Assembly (NCBI GenBank): GCA_016271365.2
Contig: CM057451.1
Span: 371,959,501 to 372,023,500 of the forward strand
Direction: 5' to 3'
DNA length: 64,000 nt
Origin: Neoceratodus forsteri
Lineage: Eukaryota; Chordata; Ceratodontiformes; Ceratodontidae
In this document: positions 43,822 to 54,545 of the stretch, in pieces
Layout: each line of letters begins with the position of its first letter
Numbering within the stretch: the stretch's first letter is position 1
Program-made: the position numbers and the translations under genes
The notes under the pieces: model-generated
Databases searched by the model: none
What the model saw: the letters and a program-made list of their open reading frames with translations, nothing else
What the model was told of the DNA's origin: nothing

Positions 43822-44692
43822 CGGCAGCTGCCACACTCACCCCAGAAGATGACACCACACCCTGAGCCCCCAGGCCGCTTTTCAGAACGGACCTCCCACA
43901 GCTGGCCTCAGCAGTAGGAACCATGGGCTCCGGGGACTCTGGGAGGGGAACGCTGGGCTGCTGGTGCCATGTCCCAAAGGGCTCTCTGACTCAGAGGAGC
44001 CAGGGTGCCAATCCAGGTCAGCCTGCGAGTCATCTTCTTCCGAAGAGGAAGAGACCAGGCAGGCCTCCAGACTGGCGACCCTGGGAAGGCCCTTGGTGAC
44101 GGCGCCGCTGCGTGACAAAGCACTGCCCATGGTGCCACCCCAATCACCAGTGCCGCAAATGGTGCCGGGATATGGGACAGCACTGGAAGGCGGTGCAAGG
44201 TCCATCAGTACCAAGTCCAACAGTCGCGGGCCACAACACTGGGAGCTGCACTGTGAAGGTGCTCACCGAGGCGTGTGCCAGAGACACAGCTTCACAGAGA
44301 ACCACGTCACTCCTCTGGCACCGCAGAAGAGGTCTCTTCCTTGGAAGGCTAGAATCAGAGGAGGCCTCCTCCTCCTCGCTAGGCCATATAGACCCAGGAG
44401 GGGACCTGGAGGAGGGGTCAAGTGTTCTTGCCTTGGCGACCCGGAAGAGACGCTGTCCTCCGAAAGACGGTGGAGCCCTGACAACTTTAAATGCGCGAAC
44501 TTTGAGAACACAGTGGTCTATGGAGAAGCAGGTGTTGCAATGGTCCATATCGTGACTGGGTCCCAGGCATCGCAAGCAGATGACATGCCAGTCCAAAACG
44601 GAAAAATGCCGGCCACAGGGGCACTGACTCATGAAGGCACAGCCCGCTTTGGATATTTTACTAGCCCCTGGACCTGAAATGATGCAAAACAT
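43822..44692 (-). pseudogene. DIRS-E gag-like protein, N-terminal part with zinc cluster
   Basis: The frame 44692-44144 carries the DIRS gag zinc cluster near its start: CPCGRHFS, H, CLRCLGPSH, and CNTCFSIDH. It then has a Ser/Glu-rich part with SSSEEDD in the frame 44220-43882. Spacing of the Cys/His residues follows DIRS-A, B and C, which is the strongest evidence that this element belongs to the DIRS group despite lacking pol. Confidence 0.75.
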
Positions 44693-44869
44693 TAACCAAA
44701 ATTAAGAAGAGACTCGGCACCGTTTAATACAAAATATATGTAAAGATCTTACTGGATACCAATAAACGGCGCTGAGTGAACTTCAACGAGAACGGGATGG
44801 AGATCGAGTTGGCAGTTAGGCCTGATGGCACAGGGAAAAACAGACTTGCACAGCAGGTGCTACCTCAAC

Positions 44870-45066
44870 TGCAGGAGAAAAAGAACTAGGATGGAGGAGG
44901 AGTCTGCAGCATCTAATGGCCAACCCTCACGCTCCACACAGTACGTCAGACATGTGGACGGTGCTGTTGGCGCTGACTCCTCCCTTCCCCCCAAAAAAAC
45001 TCCCGTAGCAGGTACACGCCGGCTACACCCAGCAGTAATGAATGGTGAAGACTGACAAGGGAAGAT
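44870..45066. repeat. DIRS-E right inverted terminal repeat
   Basis: CTAGGATGGAGGAGGAGTCT to GCCGGCTACACCCAGCAGTA, then ATGAATGGTGAAGACTGACA. This is the inverted partner of 36950-37135. Confidence 0.82.
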
Positions 45067-45654
45067 TGCCCGTTTTCAAATGTCCAGTGGAGGAATACAA
45101 CAAAAACGTAATATAAACATAACAGAGTCAAGCAAATACACAACATATTAACATGGGGCACAATATAGTACAATAGAAAAAGGAACATAAATATATTTGC
45201 AGGGTTCACAATAAAGTACAAAACAAAAGGCAGAACAGTTCAGATGAAGATCGCAGGATTGACAGAATTAAGAAGCAAAATATTTTAAAAGAGGAAGGAA
45301 TGATAAAAAATGAGCAGTACCATTAAGTGCAGAATGTGGGGTTAGTGCAGGTCTACCGGGGTTGGTTTCAGTTGCTGTGTGAAATCACCTTTCGGGCAGG
45401 ATTTGAACATTTTTTCTGCCCTTGTTCATAAAGTTGGGTTGTAAGAAGGCTATGTTGAAAATTTGGGGTAAAAATGTTAAACAAGCAAAGTTACGCATGT
45501 ACATTGAAATTTTTCAGACCACACTCTTCACTTGGTAATTTTCAATATTTTAACACCAAATCTTTAACATAGCCATTTTTTCACACCATCTCATGAACAT
45601 GGCACAGCTGCCATTTTTCAAATACTGGCCAAAATGTGTGTATTTCATAAATGA
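45067..45654. other. AT-rich stretch with a dispersed repeat unit
   Basis: Units around GAAAATTTGGGGTAAAAATG (45458) recur at 46480 and 46750 in direct and at about 45545 in inverted orientation. No gene is present. Confidence 0.5.
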
Positions 45655-46465
45655 CAACTGTCATGGTACAGCATAGGAACCCAGGTGCTGAGTATAGGAT
45701 GGGTGGAGGAACTGACAGTCACTATCCAGAAAAGAGACCTTGGATTATCACATCTGATTACCTCAAGCTGGCAGGGCAGTGTGACAAAGCAGTGGGTAGT
45801 GCTAGTAGGATGCTGGGGTGAATAAGAGGGGTATTTCCAGCAGGAGGATGGAGGGGGTGTTGCACACTGTATCGCTCCTTGGTGAGACCCCACTCAGAGT
45901 ACTGTGTTCAGTTTTGGAGGCCGCAACTCAGAGAGGACATAAACAGGGCACAGGCAATCCAGAGGGGGCAACTCAAATGGTGCTGGGGTTGCAAGAGAAG
46001 ACCTACGAAGAGAGACTGAGGGATCTAAACATGTACATCCTAAGAGAGAGGAGCGCAAGAGGCGACATGATAAGAGACCTACTAAAGTACCTCACAGGGG
46101 TGAACAGGGTGCGGGGGGGCCAATCTCTCAAGTGAGAAGGAGGACCAGGGGCATGCAATGAAGGGGGTGGGGGTGTTAAAAGACAGATGTGAGGCAATAT
46201 TTATTCACTGAAAGGATGGCAGACACCTGGAACAGACGGCCGCAAAAGTGGTGGAAGCAAAAACAGTGGGGGGCTTCAAGCATGCATGGCACAGACATAG
46301 AGGTGTATTAGAAAACAGGCAGGGAGGAGGGAGGGTCACAGGAGACCAGTTAGGCCTGCGGACAGAGATTAAGCAGGGAAAATCTATGCAAATTGAGTGG
46401 GCCAAATGGTCCTTTTCTGCCAACAAATTCTATGTTTCTGTGTTTTCTATGCTCAGAAGGAGGGG
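45655..46465 (+). mobile_element. CR1-clade LINE 3' end, plus strand
   Basis: A degraded ORF2 C-terminus is readable, with RDLG, then GISSRRMEGVLHTVSLL (45838), MVLGLQEKTYEERLRDLNM (45980) and SARGDMIRDLLKYLTGVNR. The 3' UTR follows (GGGCCAAATGGTCCTTTTCT) and the tail is TTCTATGTTTCTGTGTTTTC at 46427. It matches the CR1 copies at 31244 and 60286 in plan but is clearly diverged from them. Confidence 0.8.
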
Positions 46466-46799
46466 CCATAAAAAAGACTGTCGAAAATTTGTGGTCAAAA
46501 TGTTGAAAAAAGAAACAAGTTATGCAGAAATGTTGAACTATTCAAGTGCTTACTCATAACTTTATTTCTGCAGATTTGTGCCCCTAATGTTCAACATATC
46601 CCTTGTGTTACCCCACCTCCTGAAAGTGACGGGTGCCATTTTTCAAATCCCCTCCAAAACTTCTTTTTGCAGTCACACTGTAAAATCATCTTTCGGATGG
46701 GATTTAAAAAATTCCACCTGTATTGATCAATGGCTAGTTCATAAAAAGACTGTTGGAAATTTGGGGTCAAAATGTAGGCACACACTGAAAATTTGAATA
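46466..46799. repeat. Direct copies of an AT-rich repeat unit
   Basis: AAAAAGACTGTCGAAAATTT (46471) and AAAAAGACTGTTGGAAATTT (46743), each followed by G-GGTCAAAATG, repeat the unit seen at 45445. The stretch is cut on its left by the CR1 fragment. Confidence 0.5.
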
Positions 46800-47102
46800 T
46801 TGCCACTCAGCTGGCCTATCCTGAGTAAATATTTAATAAAAATGAGTAAAAGCAGAACCTCAGTACAGCACAGCCCCCCACTGAACTGTTCATCTATGCT
46901 GCTCTATCCTGGAAAAAATACACTGTAAAAGCTAGACTCCACTTAAAATACAACTTGCCTTTCAGCTGGGCTACTCTGAGTCAATACATTGTAAAAGCAG
47001 GGCCCTATCAAAAATGAGATACTGCATCTCAGCTGTGTTATCTTGGGCAAATACAGTGTAAAAATTGGGAAAAGCAGGATTTCACTGAATACAGGATAGC
47101 AC

Positions 47103-47566
47103 CAGGTCATTGAAGGGCCGGCAAGGGGGAGAAGGATCGAGCGTCCCTAGGATTGCTCTCCTTCTCCGGGGGAGGGGCTGTTGTGCACTCGGTGTAGGAG
47201 CGACACCTGGCAGAGGCCAGGTTTGTCGCCCTGCACCGACGCAAGTCGAGAATCTCTGGGGTTGGACAGATGCCGGACGTCACTGCATGTCTCCATCCCA
47301 GCCTATAGGGGACAAAACCTCCGTGCCTGCTGTCTCAATGAAGCCCTACTTTGAATACCTTCCTGGCCAAGCTCTCCCAACCAGTTACCGGTCTCATGGT
47401 ACTGGTGCCCTCTATGGTGCCGTGATTCCACCCCCTGGGGGTAAGCCAGGGGTAACCAGGAGAGCAGGGGCTAAGCAGGAGGTGGAAGTCGTGGGGGTGC
47501 CATGAGCAGGACAGAACCTGATGGCAGGTACGGGTAAAAGTGATAAATAAAACAAACAAAAAAAAA
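47103..47566 (+). mobile_element. SINE-like retroposon (family S relative) with 11-base target duplication
   Basis: Flanked by ACAGGATAGCA at 47092-47102 and 47569-47579. The 3' tail is GATAAATAAAACAAACAAAA. The body is GC-rich. GAGAAGGATCGAGCGTCCCT and TGCTCTCCTTCTCCGGGG resemble the body of the SINE at 60600-61144 (GGATCGAGCGTCC). No complete head is seen. Confidence 0.7.
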
Positions 47567-47836
47567 AACAGGATAGCATCTGAGCTGTGCTACCCTGGGT
47601 AAATACAGTACAAACACATCAAAGCAAGGACCTATTGATAATGAGATATTGCATCTCATCTGGGTTATCCTGGGTAAATATAACTGTAAAACTGTGTAAA
47701 AATAGAACCCTACAGCAGAACCCCATTGAAAACGAGTTGTTACATCTAAAATGATCTGTCGTAGAAAATGCACTATAAAAGCAGGACCACACTAAAAACA
47801 AGGTATCACATCTCACCTCTACTATCCTGAGTAAAT

Positions 47837-49432
47837 GCAGGCCCAGATATTCAAAAGGGTTGCGCCATGCACAACCCACTGATGCGCTCCTGTGATATTC
47901 TGGGTGGGGGAAAAGTGCGTCAGACAAACCCGACGTGCCGGAGCCGCATCAGTAATGTATGCAGGCACAGGTGGTGGGGGGCGGCCCATGCATAACCTGC
48001 ACAGCCTGATATTCAGCCTGGGATGTGCAGAGCCATGCATGCACAACCCCTACTTGTGCCTGCACAAAGTTAAGCCAAAAAAAGGAACAAATGATGGCCA
48101 CCCACAGGTGAGCTGCCGCATTGCAGGGTGCAACACGGCAGCTGCCACCTGTGGGTGGCCACCCGAGTTCCTGCCCCACCTAGCGGCACCCCCATGCCCC
48201 ATCACAGGCATCTGTGTAAATAAACTCCCTCCAATATCCCTGGTGGTCCAGTGGACCGAGTGCTGCCCGATCGTGGGCATCTGGTTAAATAAACCCCCGT
48301 CCCTATATCCCTGGTGATCCGTGGATGGCATTAGTGCCCGATCGCGGGCATCGGATATAAACTCCCCATCCAATATCCCTGGTGGTCCAGTGGACCGATC
48401 GCTGGCATCTGGTTAAATCACCCCGCCAATTTCTCTGGTGGTCAGTGGACCTACTCTGCCGATCGCGGGCATCTGTAAACATAAAAACATCCTATTACCC
48501 TGGTGGTCTAGTGTACCCCTCCCACCGCCTCATGCGCGCTTCGCCTCACCGTCAGCTGGCAGCACCCACCCGTTTCAGCGATAGCCGGGTAGGGCTGCAC
48601 ACTATTGACCTGCAGCGTGAGCCAATGGGCGCAGCCCATGCAGATCATACAGTCCAGATCTCATATCTGACTGTGTAGTACGGTAGGTGCACGCCCATTG
48701 GCTCACGCCAGAACCATCGGGCGGCAGCCCTACCGAGCTGTCAGTTGGCAGGCGGTGGGGCGGGTGGCGGCTGCCGCCCCCGCTGACCGGGTTGGGGGGG
48801 AGCGAGGTGGTGGGGCCTAGTGGGCGGGTGAGGGGGTACATTAGACCACCAGGGTGATAGGACGTTTTTTATGTTTTACAGATGCCCGCGACATAGTGAG
48901 TGTCCACTGGACCACCAGGGATATTGCGGGGGTGATTTAAACAAATGCCCACGATCGGCAGCGATAGGTCCACTGGACCACCAGGGATATTGGACGGGGG
49001 TTTATTACACGATAACCGCGATCGGGCACATAGCGGTCCACTGGACCACCAGGGATATTAGACGAGGAATTTTTATTTAGATAAATGCCCGCGATTGGCC
49101 TGCAGGGGGCGTCGGTCCCTGATGGCTGCTGCCTGGCAGGGCGCCAGGCGTCGGGGATCGGCGCACCTGCATGTCCCCTTTTGAATATCGCAGGTGCTAT
49201 GAATGGCGCAATGTCACTTACTCTGGCGCATCTCCATGCTCCACTCTGGCCACTTGCGCTGGCGCAGTGCCACTGCGCCATGCACAGTGGGGGTGGCCAG
49301 GGTGCGATATTCAAAGCTGCTGAGCCATAGCGCATCTCCGTTGAATATCGCCCAGGCCACACCCCTGCGCAACCAAGCTGAGCTGCGCCCAGGCTTGCGC
49401 CATAGCCTGGTGCAGTTTGAATATCTGGGCCG
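47837..49432. mobile_element. 1.6 kb foldback DNA element with tandem repeats in both arms
   Basis: The ends are GCCCAGATATTCAAA (47838) and TTTGAATATCTGGGC (to 49431). Each arm carries repeats of a roughly 68-base unit (left 48185-48520, right 48842-49100) around CCCTGGTGGTCCAGTGGACC and its inverse GGTCCACTGGACCACCAGGG with GATCGCGGGCAT. The centre near 48660 is GAGCCAATGGGCG / CGCCCATTGGCTC. A GCAG flanks both ends, a possible 4 bp target duplication. No transposase frame is seen. Confidence 0.78.
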
Positions 49433-49995
49433 CAGTATAATAGCTGGCTCCATGGTGCCGAGCGATGGGAGTTCGCTTGGCATGCAGGCGACCCGGGTTC
49501 GCGCTTCAAACCTGGACGTCAGGAGCGAAGACAGTCAGGGAGGGAGTTTGAATGCTTCCCTCCGTGGGTGGGGATGGTACCATACCGCTCGCTAGGCGGC
49601 TCCTGGTGGTAAGGCGTTCTTGGCAGCGTCAGCTTCGACACATCACTGAATTCCCCCGGCCCCAGGACGCGACTGCGGCTGGACTAATACGTGAGAGAGG
49701 TGGGTGGGCTGAGGAGAAAATGGAAAATTGCCTCGCAGCCTACTGGATGACAGTCACCCCGTCTCCTCACACCACAGAGCCCTGGATCAGCCTCCAAGAG
49801 CCAATCCCCCGTTGCGCACCCAGTATGGATTTGGATCCTATCTCCCCTCTTGTGGGCCCAACGAAGAGATACATTGGGTTGTCTAGGGCTCAACATGAGG
49901 GGGAGGAAATGGTGCGGTGGGTTGGGGGTCCATTTGTGGCCTGAAGGTGTGGCCGGCCGAGGGCACGGAAGGTGCAAAAACAAACAAAAAAAAGG
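49433..49995 (+). mobile_element. tRNA-headed SINE-like retroposon
   Basis: A box-A-like GGTGCCGAGCGATGGGAG and box-B-like CGACCCGGGTTCGCGC are near the start, as in tRNA-derived SINEs. A GC-rich body and the tail AAAAACAAACAAAAAAAA follow. It lies directly against the end of the foldback element. The target duplication is unclear. Confidence 0.6.
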
Positions 49996-50100
49996 TGTAA
50001 AATCACAACACCTCTGCAAATGTCTTATTACATCTCATCTGGTCCATCTTGGGTAAATATAAAGTAAAAATGTGTACAAGCAAAACCCAGTATACATACA

Positions 50101-50549
50101 ACAGCAATGTATGCAGTGAACATTTCAGCATTAACAAATGCTTATTTCTCCAGGGGTGAGGAACTGCACCGTAGGTGGTTGTTTGCTAAGAATCTGGCTG
50201 TTTACCCTTTGTCAAAAGCAATCAATGTAAGAATCAATCTGAGGTTTCATCCTCTTGGATGGTTTAATGTAAGATATGTTTTTTATTGTGATGTGTGTGT
50301 GTTGTTTTGTCAAAAAAGAACTCCTTCAGACCTCACTGAGCTGTCACCTCACCACAGAATTTTTGTAATTTTCTTGTGGGGGGGCAGAATGTTAGGCCTT
50401 TTGATAATACAGCTGTCCCAATTGGGTTAATTCTTGATTTCAAAGGTTGATTACTGACAATGGTGATATGATGCAAAATTTATCCCTATAGACATGCACC
50501 AATGATGCAAAATCTATCCCTATATAAAACGCATCACCATCAGGACACC
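50101..50549. other. Stretch without a recognised gene
   Basis: Contains two copies of ATGATGCAAAATYTATCCCT (50468 and 50501). Otherwise unassigned. It may be part of the Penelope-like element upstream of the GIY-YIG remnant. Confidence 0.4.
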
Positions 50550-50900
50550 AGAAAACAAAGAAATGCAAATATATGGATCATACAACCTGCAAATCAGATA
50601 TGGCCTACTTCATATAGTGTAAAAATACCCAGAGGGATGCTACATGGGAGAAACCAAACAAGCCCTTCAAACCAGGATGCATCGCAACCGGCACATCATT
50701 TCAAAGGAGGTAGCTAGCCCACCAATGGGACAGCACTTCGCCCAACCTAATCACTCACTTTTGGAATTTTCAGTACTGGTAATTAAAGACAACTTCATTA
50801 CTACACACGAAAGAAGGCTATCAGAGCTTAAAGATCATGTTATTCATGTGCAACGGTTTTTACATATTTTTTATAAAAGTATGAAAAGCTGAAATTCAAG
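50550..50900 (+). pseudogene. Penelope-like element, C-terminal GIY-YIG endonuclease remnant
   Basis: The translation reads a degraded VYLIQC-like block with a stop, then YPEGCYMGETKQALQTRM (the YIG-type motif as YMGETKQ, and Arg), HRNRHII, PPMGQHFAQPNHSLLEFSVL (His/Asn block) and ERRLSELKDHVIH (Glu block). The order fits the GIY-YIG endonuclease at the C-terminus of Penelope-like elements. The 82-codon frame 50644-50892 holds most of it. RT is not visible upstream, so the copy is 5'-truncated or decayed. Confidence 0.75.
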
Positions 50901-51430
50901 TCCATGTGTCATGATTAGTGTTTCCTGAAAATGTCATGCTGTTTGGCTTTGTGGTTTTCTTTAAACCAGCATTTGTTATCTTGCTCTACGGTGGCTGAAA
51001 ACAGTGTTATTTCTGTCCTCTCAGTCAAACTTAAAGTAGCTTGCTGTTTCAGATTCCCAATCAGAGCAGTAGTTTGTATAATTAATGGTTTGCTGAGCTC
51101 TCTAAGTTTCCTACAAATCCAGTCTCTGGTTTATGTTTAGATAGATCAGCTTAAAATCATATCATTACCTTCTCATAAAAAGCTGATCATTTCAGTTTCG
51201 GTGCTGAAATGAAGTAGTGGAAATCTTTATCTGTGAGAAATCAGCTTGTCTGTATCACATCTCTCTGTTCTTTCTAATCAAAAATCATATTTTTTTTCTA
51301 ACTATATAACACAGGGCTATTGAATATAAAATAAATCTAAATTTTGTTCATTCACAGAAAGTTTAACTTTGATTTAGCCTTCATAAATACATTCATGTAA
51401 TATTTTTTTTTTTATGTCAGATCGACAAAA
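50840..51430. repeat. Left arm of a long inverted repeat (Penelope 3' region)
   Basis: GCAACGGTTTTTACATATTT, GAAATTCAAGTCCATGTGTC, ATGTCATGCTGTTTGG and ATAACACAGGGCTATTGAAT are all found inverted at 53950-54540 with about 80-85 percent agreement by eye. It begins at the end of the GIY-YIG frame and so is probably the element's 3' untranslated region. Confidence 0.8.
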
Positions 51431-51579
51431 AGTACATGTGCTTGAAATACTATAGCAGTGTGTGATAGGCACCTGTCTGAACTCACAAACTGCAGTTTTT
51501 TGGTGGTTTCTGTGTGAAAATAAATCATTTACGTGTACAACTAGAAACACTATGTGGCATCCTGATGCACCGTGTATCT

Positions 51580-52155
51580 GCCCCCACAGCTGAGGCAGCT
51601 GCAGTGTACTGCCACCTGTCCCTGTCCCACAAGCCCCCTGCCTTCTGCTCTACATTCGAGGCTGCTGCATCCTGCTGTCCACTGTCTTCTCTCCCACAGT
51701 CAGGGATTGTGCATCCTGATGCCTCCATCCCCTGCCTAAAGAATCAGGACTACTGTACACTGCTGCCCCTTTCCCAAACAATTGGGTTTGCTGCACCCTG
51801 CCGCCCTCTCTCCCCCACCCTCACAGTTAGGGATGCTGCACTTGTTGCCCCCTATTCTTGTCTCCACAGTCAGGGTTGCTATGCTAAGCCCTAGAGTGCC
51901 AAGTTCCCTGCCTCCACAGCTGGGGCTGCTGCACCATGCTGCTCTAGCCACCAGAGGAGGGGCTTTTGCTACACCCTGCTACCCACTTCCATTGCCCCAA
52001 ATGATCAGGGCTGCTGCACCATGTGTACCCCATCTCACAGTTAGGGCTGCTGTACCCTGATGCCCCATGTGTCCTGCCCCAGAGTTGAGGCTTCTGCACC
52101 ATGCTGTCTTCTATCCCATCACCCACAGACAGGGCTGCTGAACCCTGCTCCTTTC
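51580..52155. repeat. Minisatellite, about 60-65 base unit
   Basis: The unit is roughly CCCACAGTCAGGGCTGCTGC ACCCTGCTGCCCC. Copies begin near 51585, 51645, 51705, 51770, 51830, 51920, 51990, 52045 and 52120. One or two further units lie at 53769-53860, beyond the LTR insertion. Confidence 0.75.
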
Positions 52156-52159
52156 TACA

Positions 52160-53764
52160 TGTAACCCCTAGATGGCGCTATCCCAGGGGCTACTACCCCT
52201 GCCTGATTTGCCACTAACAGGTTGAGGGGCCTGGTTCCAATGGCGGGTGCCTCCACCCAGAGGTCAGGGTTTGCAATAGTTAAACTAACTTGGTCACAGC
52301 CCTCTGGGACACTGCAACCCCCCTTTCTTCCCACTAGTGGCCCACACAATATATCAGAATTACCTTCACAGTATACACTTACCCCAGGTCTGGTTCCGCA
52401 CTGGGACCTCCCTGAAATGAGATACAGTGCAACAATCACAGTACAGTACTTTAACATAGACAAATACCTCAGGCAGTATAACTTTGCTGAAACAAGCAGC
52501 TCTGATTTATTTAGGGGATATAACAAGGACAGGGGAAATCAGGTTAATTAGCTTATCACCTAATAATTCATCATGGCTCTGTGCACAGGCCTATCCCTAT
52601 CAGTTACTGTCCTGGGTACCCAAGCCCCAATGGCTAGTCCAAACCGTGGCAGCTGGTAGGGGCCCTTTCACACAGAGAAAAGGAGAATTAAACAGTCAGC
52701 AGTACAGTAATTCCATTTGGATTTAATGTGGCAATTCAACAGGAGCGACTCTGAATTAGTACTCACGACCTCCAAATAAGATTAGGGTCCTTCAATGTCA
52801 GCAGGGCTCACTTGAGGTACACAAACTCTTCACACATTTATATAAAAGAAAGCACTATACCAGGCAGGCTGCATCTGTATCCCAATCGCAATTACTGCAC
52901 AATACCGGGAGAACACACAGCAGATTCAGTTCCTGACAGACCGAGTGCAATTTTCAGCAATTCCTCCAGTCTTCTACAGGGTAAGCCTGGTTTCACTCTT
53001 CAGATATCCTTTGATTCTCTTCACAGGACGGATTCAGTCCTAACAAGCTGTTACACAAGCTGCAGACCGAACTCTGGGCCTTACACACGTTTTTGACTAA
53101 AACTGCACACTGAAAAGCACAGGGCTCCTTCCTTCTTCACTGCCAAAGCTCAACTCAAACTCCAACCGACAAAACCGGCACTTCCTTTGAGTTCCTCCCA
53201 GTTCTTGACTGGATTGGCTGTCACTCACAATAGACTGCTGCTGTTGGTCCAAAAGGCACTGAAGTCTAAACTACATCTCCCAGAGTCACTGCCCATGCAA
53301 TCCTCTTGTGGCTGGCTCAGATTACGAGTCCAAGTTCTGATTCGTCCAAGGCACCATTTTAGAGCTAGCTACCTCACACTGATTGGTCCAGTTCAGCAGT
53401 TCAAAACTAGAATGGGAACTAGCAGACACAGTTCTGACTGCAAAGAAAGCAGGTTAGACAAACTGTAATTTCATTATTATCAAATAATTTCTGGCAAACA
53501 GTTACATCTTTCAGATAGGTTCCTTTGCACTCCTAGTGACTGCAAAATGAAGTGAATTGGCAGCAGTTCGAGTGGTACTCAGAGAAGCACACAGTCCCCC
53601 ATACAACTAATTATGTCTGCAAGCAGACAGCTCTAAAGAGACAGTACCAGAGGCTCTAAAACACTCACTGATAAATGGCTTAAATGCCAAACACCATTCA
53701 GGCTTGGGCATTCAAGCAAGCTCCTGGAAGTCTTTTGGGAACCCCCATTTGCAGGGGGGTTACA
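52160..53764. mobile_element. Probable solo LTR (1605 bases) with TACA target duplication
   Basis: It starts TGTAACCCCTAGATGGCGC and ends GCAGGGGGGTTACA, so has TG...CA ends with a 9-base inverted match. TACA flanks both sides (52156-52159 and 53765-53768). A TATAAAAG box lies at 52841-52848. No gag or pol is present. A non-autonomous DNA element with these ends is the alternative. Orientation is suggested as plus by the TATA box. Confidence 0.6.
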
Positions 53765-53768
53765 TACA

Positions 53769-53870
53769 CAGTTGAGGTTGCTGTGGCCCGCTGTGCCCTA
53801 GAGCCCCATACCTCTGCACGTAGGGCTGCTGCACCATGCTGCCACTTGCCACAAGAACTGAAATTTGAGT
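53769..53870. repeat. Minisatellite continuation right of the LTR
   Basis: ACAGTTGAGGTTGCTGTGGC and GTAGGGCTGCTGCACCATGC continue the unit of 51580-52155, confirming that the LTR split the array. Confidence 0.75.
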
Positions 53871-53939
53871 TCTGACAGTACACGTGCTTGAAATACTGCA
53901 GCAGAGTGTGACAAGTATCTGTTTGTCAATCTGACATGG

Positions 53940-54545
53940 AAAAAAATGTTCTTACATGATTGTATTTACGAAGGCTACATCAAAGACAAACTTTCTGTGA
54001 ATGAACAAAATTTAGACTTACTTTATATTCATTAAACAGCCCTGTGTTATATAGTTAGAAAGAAATTGAGGTTTCATTACAAAGAACAGAGCTGTAATAC
54101 AGACAGGCTGATTTCTCAAGAGAAAAGGATTTCCACTACTTCAATTCAGCATTGAAACTGAAATGAACAGCTTTTTAAAGGAAGAGAATGATACATTTTA
54201 AGCTGATCTATCTAAACACAAACTAGAGACTGGGTTTGTAAGAAACCTGGAGAGCTCAGCAAACCATAAACTCTACAGAGTGCTGCTCTGATTGGGAATC
54301 AAACAGCAAGTTACTCCAAAATGATGTCATCGCTCTCCAAGCTTGACTGAGAGGACAGAGATAACGCCACCGTTTTCAGCCACCGTAGAGCAAGTTAACA
54401 AATGCTGATTTAAAGAAAACCACAAAACCAAACAGCATGACATTTTCAGGAAACACTAATCATGACATAAGGACTTGAATTTCAGCTTTTTAAGCTTTTA
54501 TTACAAATATGTAAAAACCATTGCACATGATCTTTTCATCAAGCA
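53940..54545. repeat. Right arm of the long inverted repeat
   Basis: Inverse of 50840-51430. Outside the right arm the inverse of the last GIY-YIG codons is also recognisable (ACCATTGCACATGATCTTTT), so this is a second Penelope 3' region in opposite orientation. The spacer holds ACATGTGCTTGAAATACTAT (51436) and ACACGTGCTTGAAATACTGC (53880) as direct, not inverted, copies. Confidence 0.8.

Larger units (their letters stand above)
36907..45066 (-). mobile_element. DIRS-E, gag-only (non-autonomous) DIRS-like element, split by DIRS-F
   Basis: The left end GAAAATTACGTACCTACC (36907) and right end GAAGACTGACAAGGGAAGAT (45066) are framed by about 190-base inverted repeats. An internal complementary region at 38090-38180 joins the inverse of both ends. 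Between the internal complementary region and the right repeat, outside DIRS-F, only gag-like sequence fits (44692-43822 and 39749-38250). No RT, RNase H or recombinase motif is seen. Without DIRS-F the element is about 4.1 kb. Confidence 0.78.
46800..50100. repeat. Degenerate minisatellite (about 75-90 base unit) with three insertions
   Basis: The unit core is CTCAGCTGTGTTATCTTGGG plus CAAATACAGTGTAAAA and an A-rich GCAGGACC...ATTGAAAA part. Copies are readable at 46807, 46893, 46970, 47030, 47580, 47660, 47745, 47815 and 50030. It is interrupted by a SINE-like retroposon (47103-47566), a foldback element (47837-49432) and another SINE (49433-49995). Confidence 0.75.

Noticed and set aside
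53185..53468. A 93-codon plus-strand frame inside the probable LTR
   Set aside because: No motif, and LTRs of this length often have chance frames.
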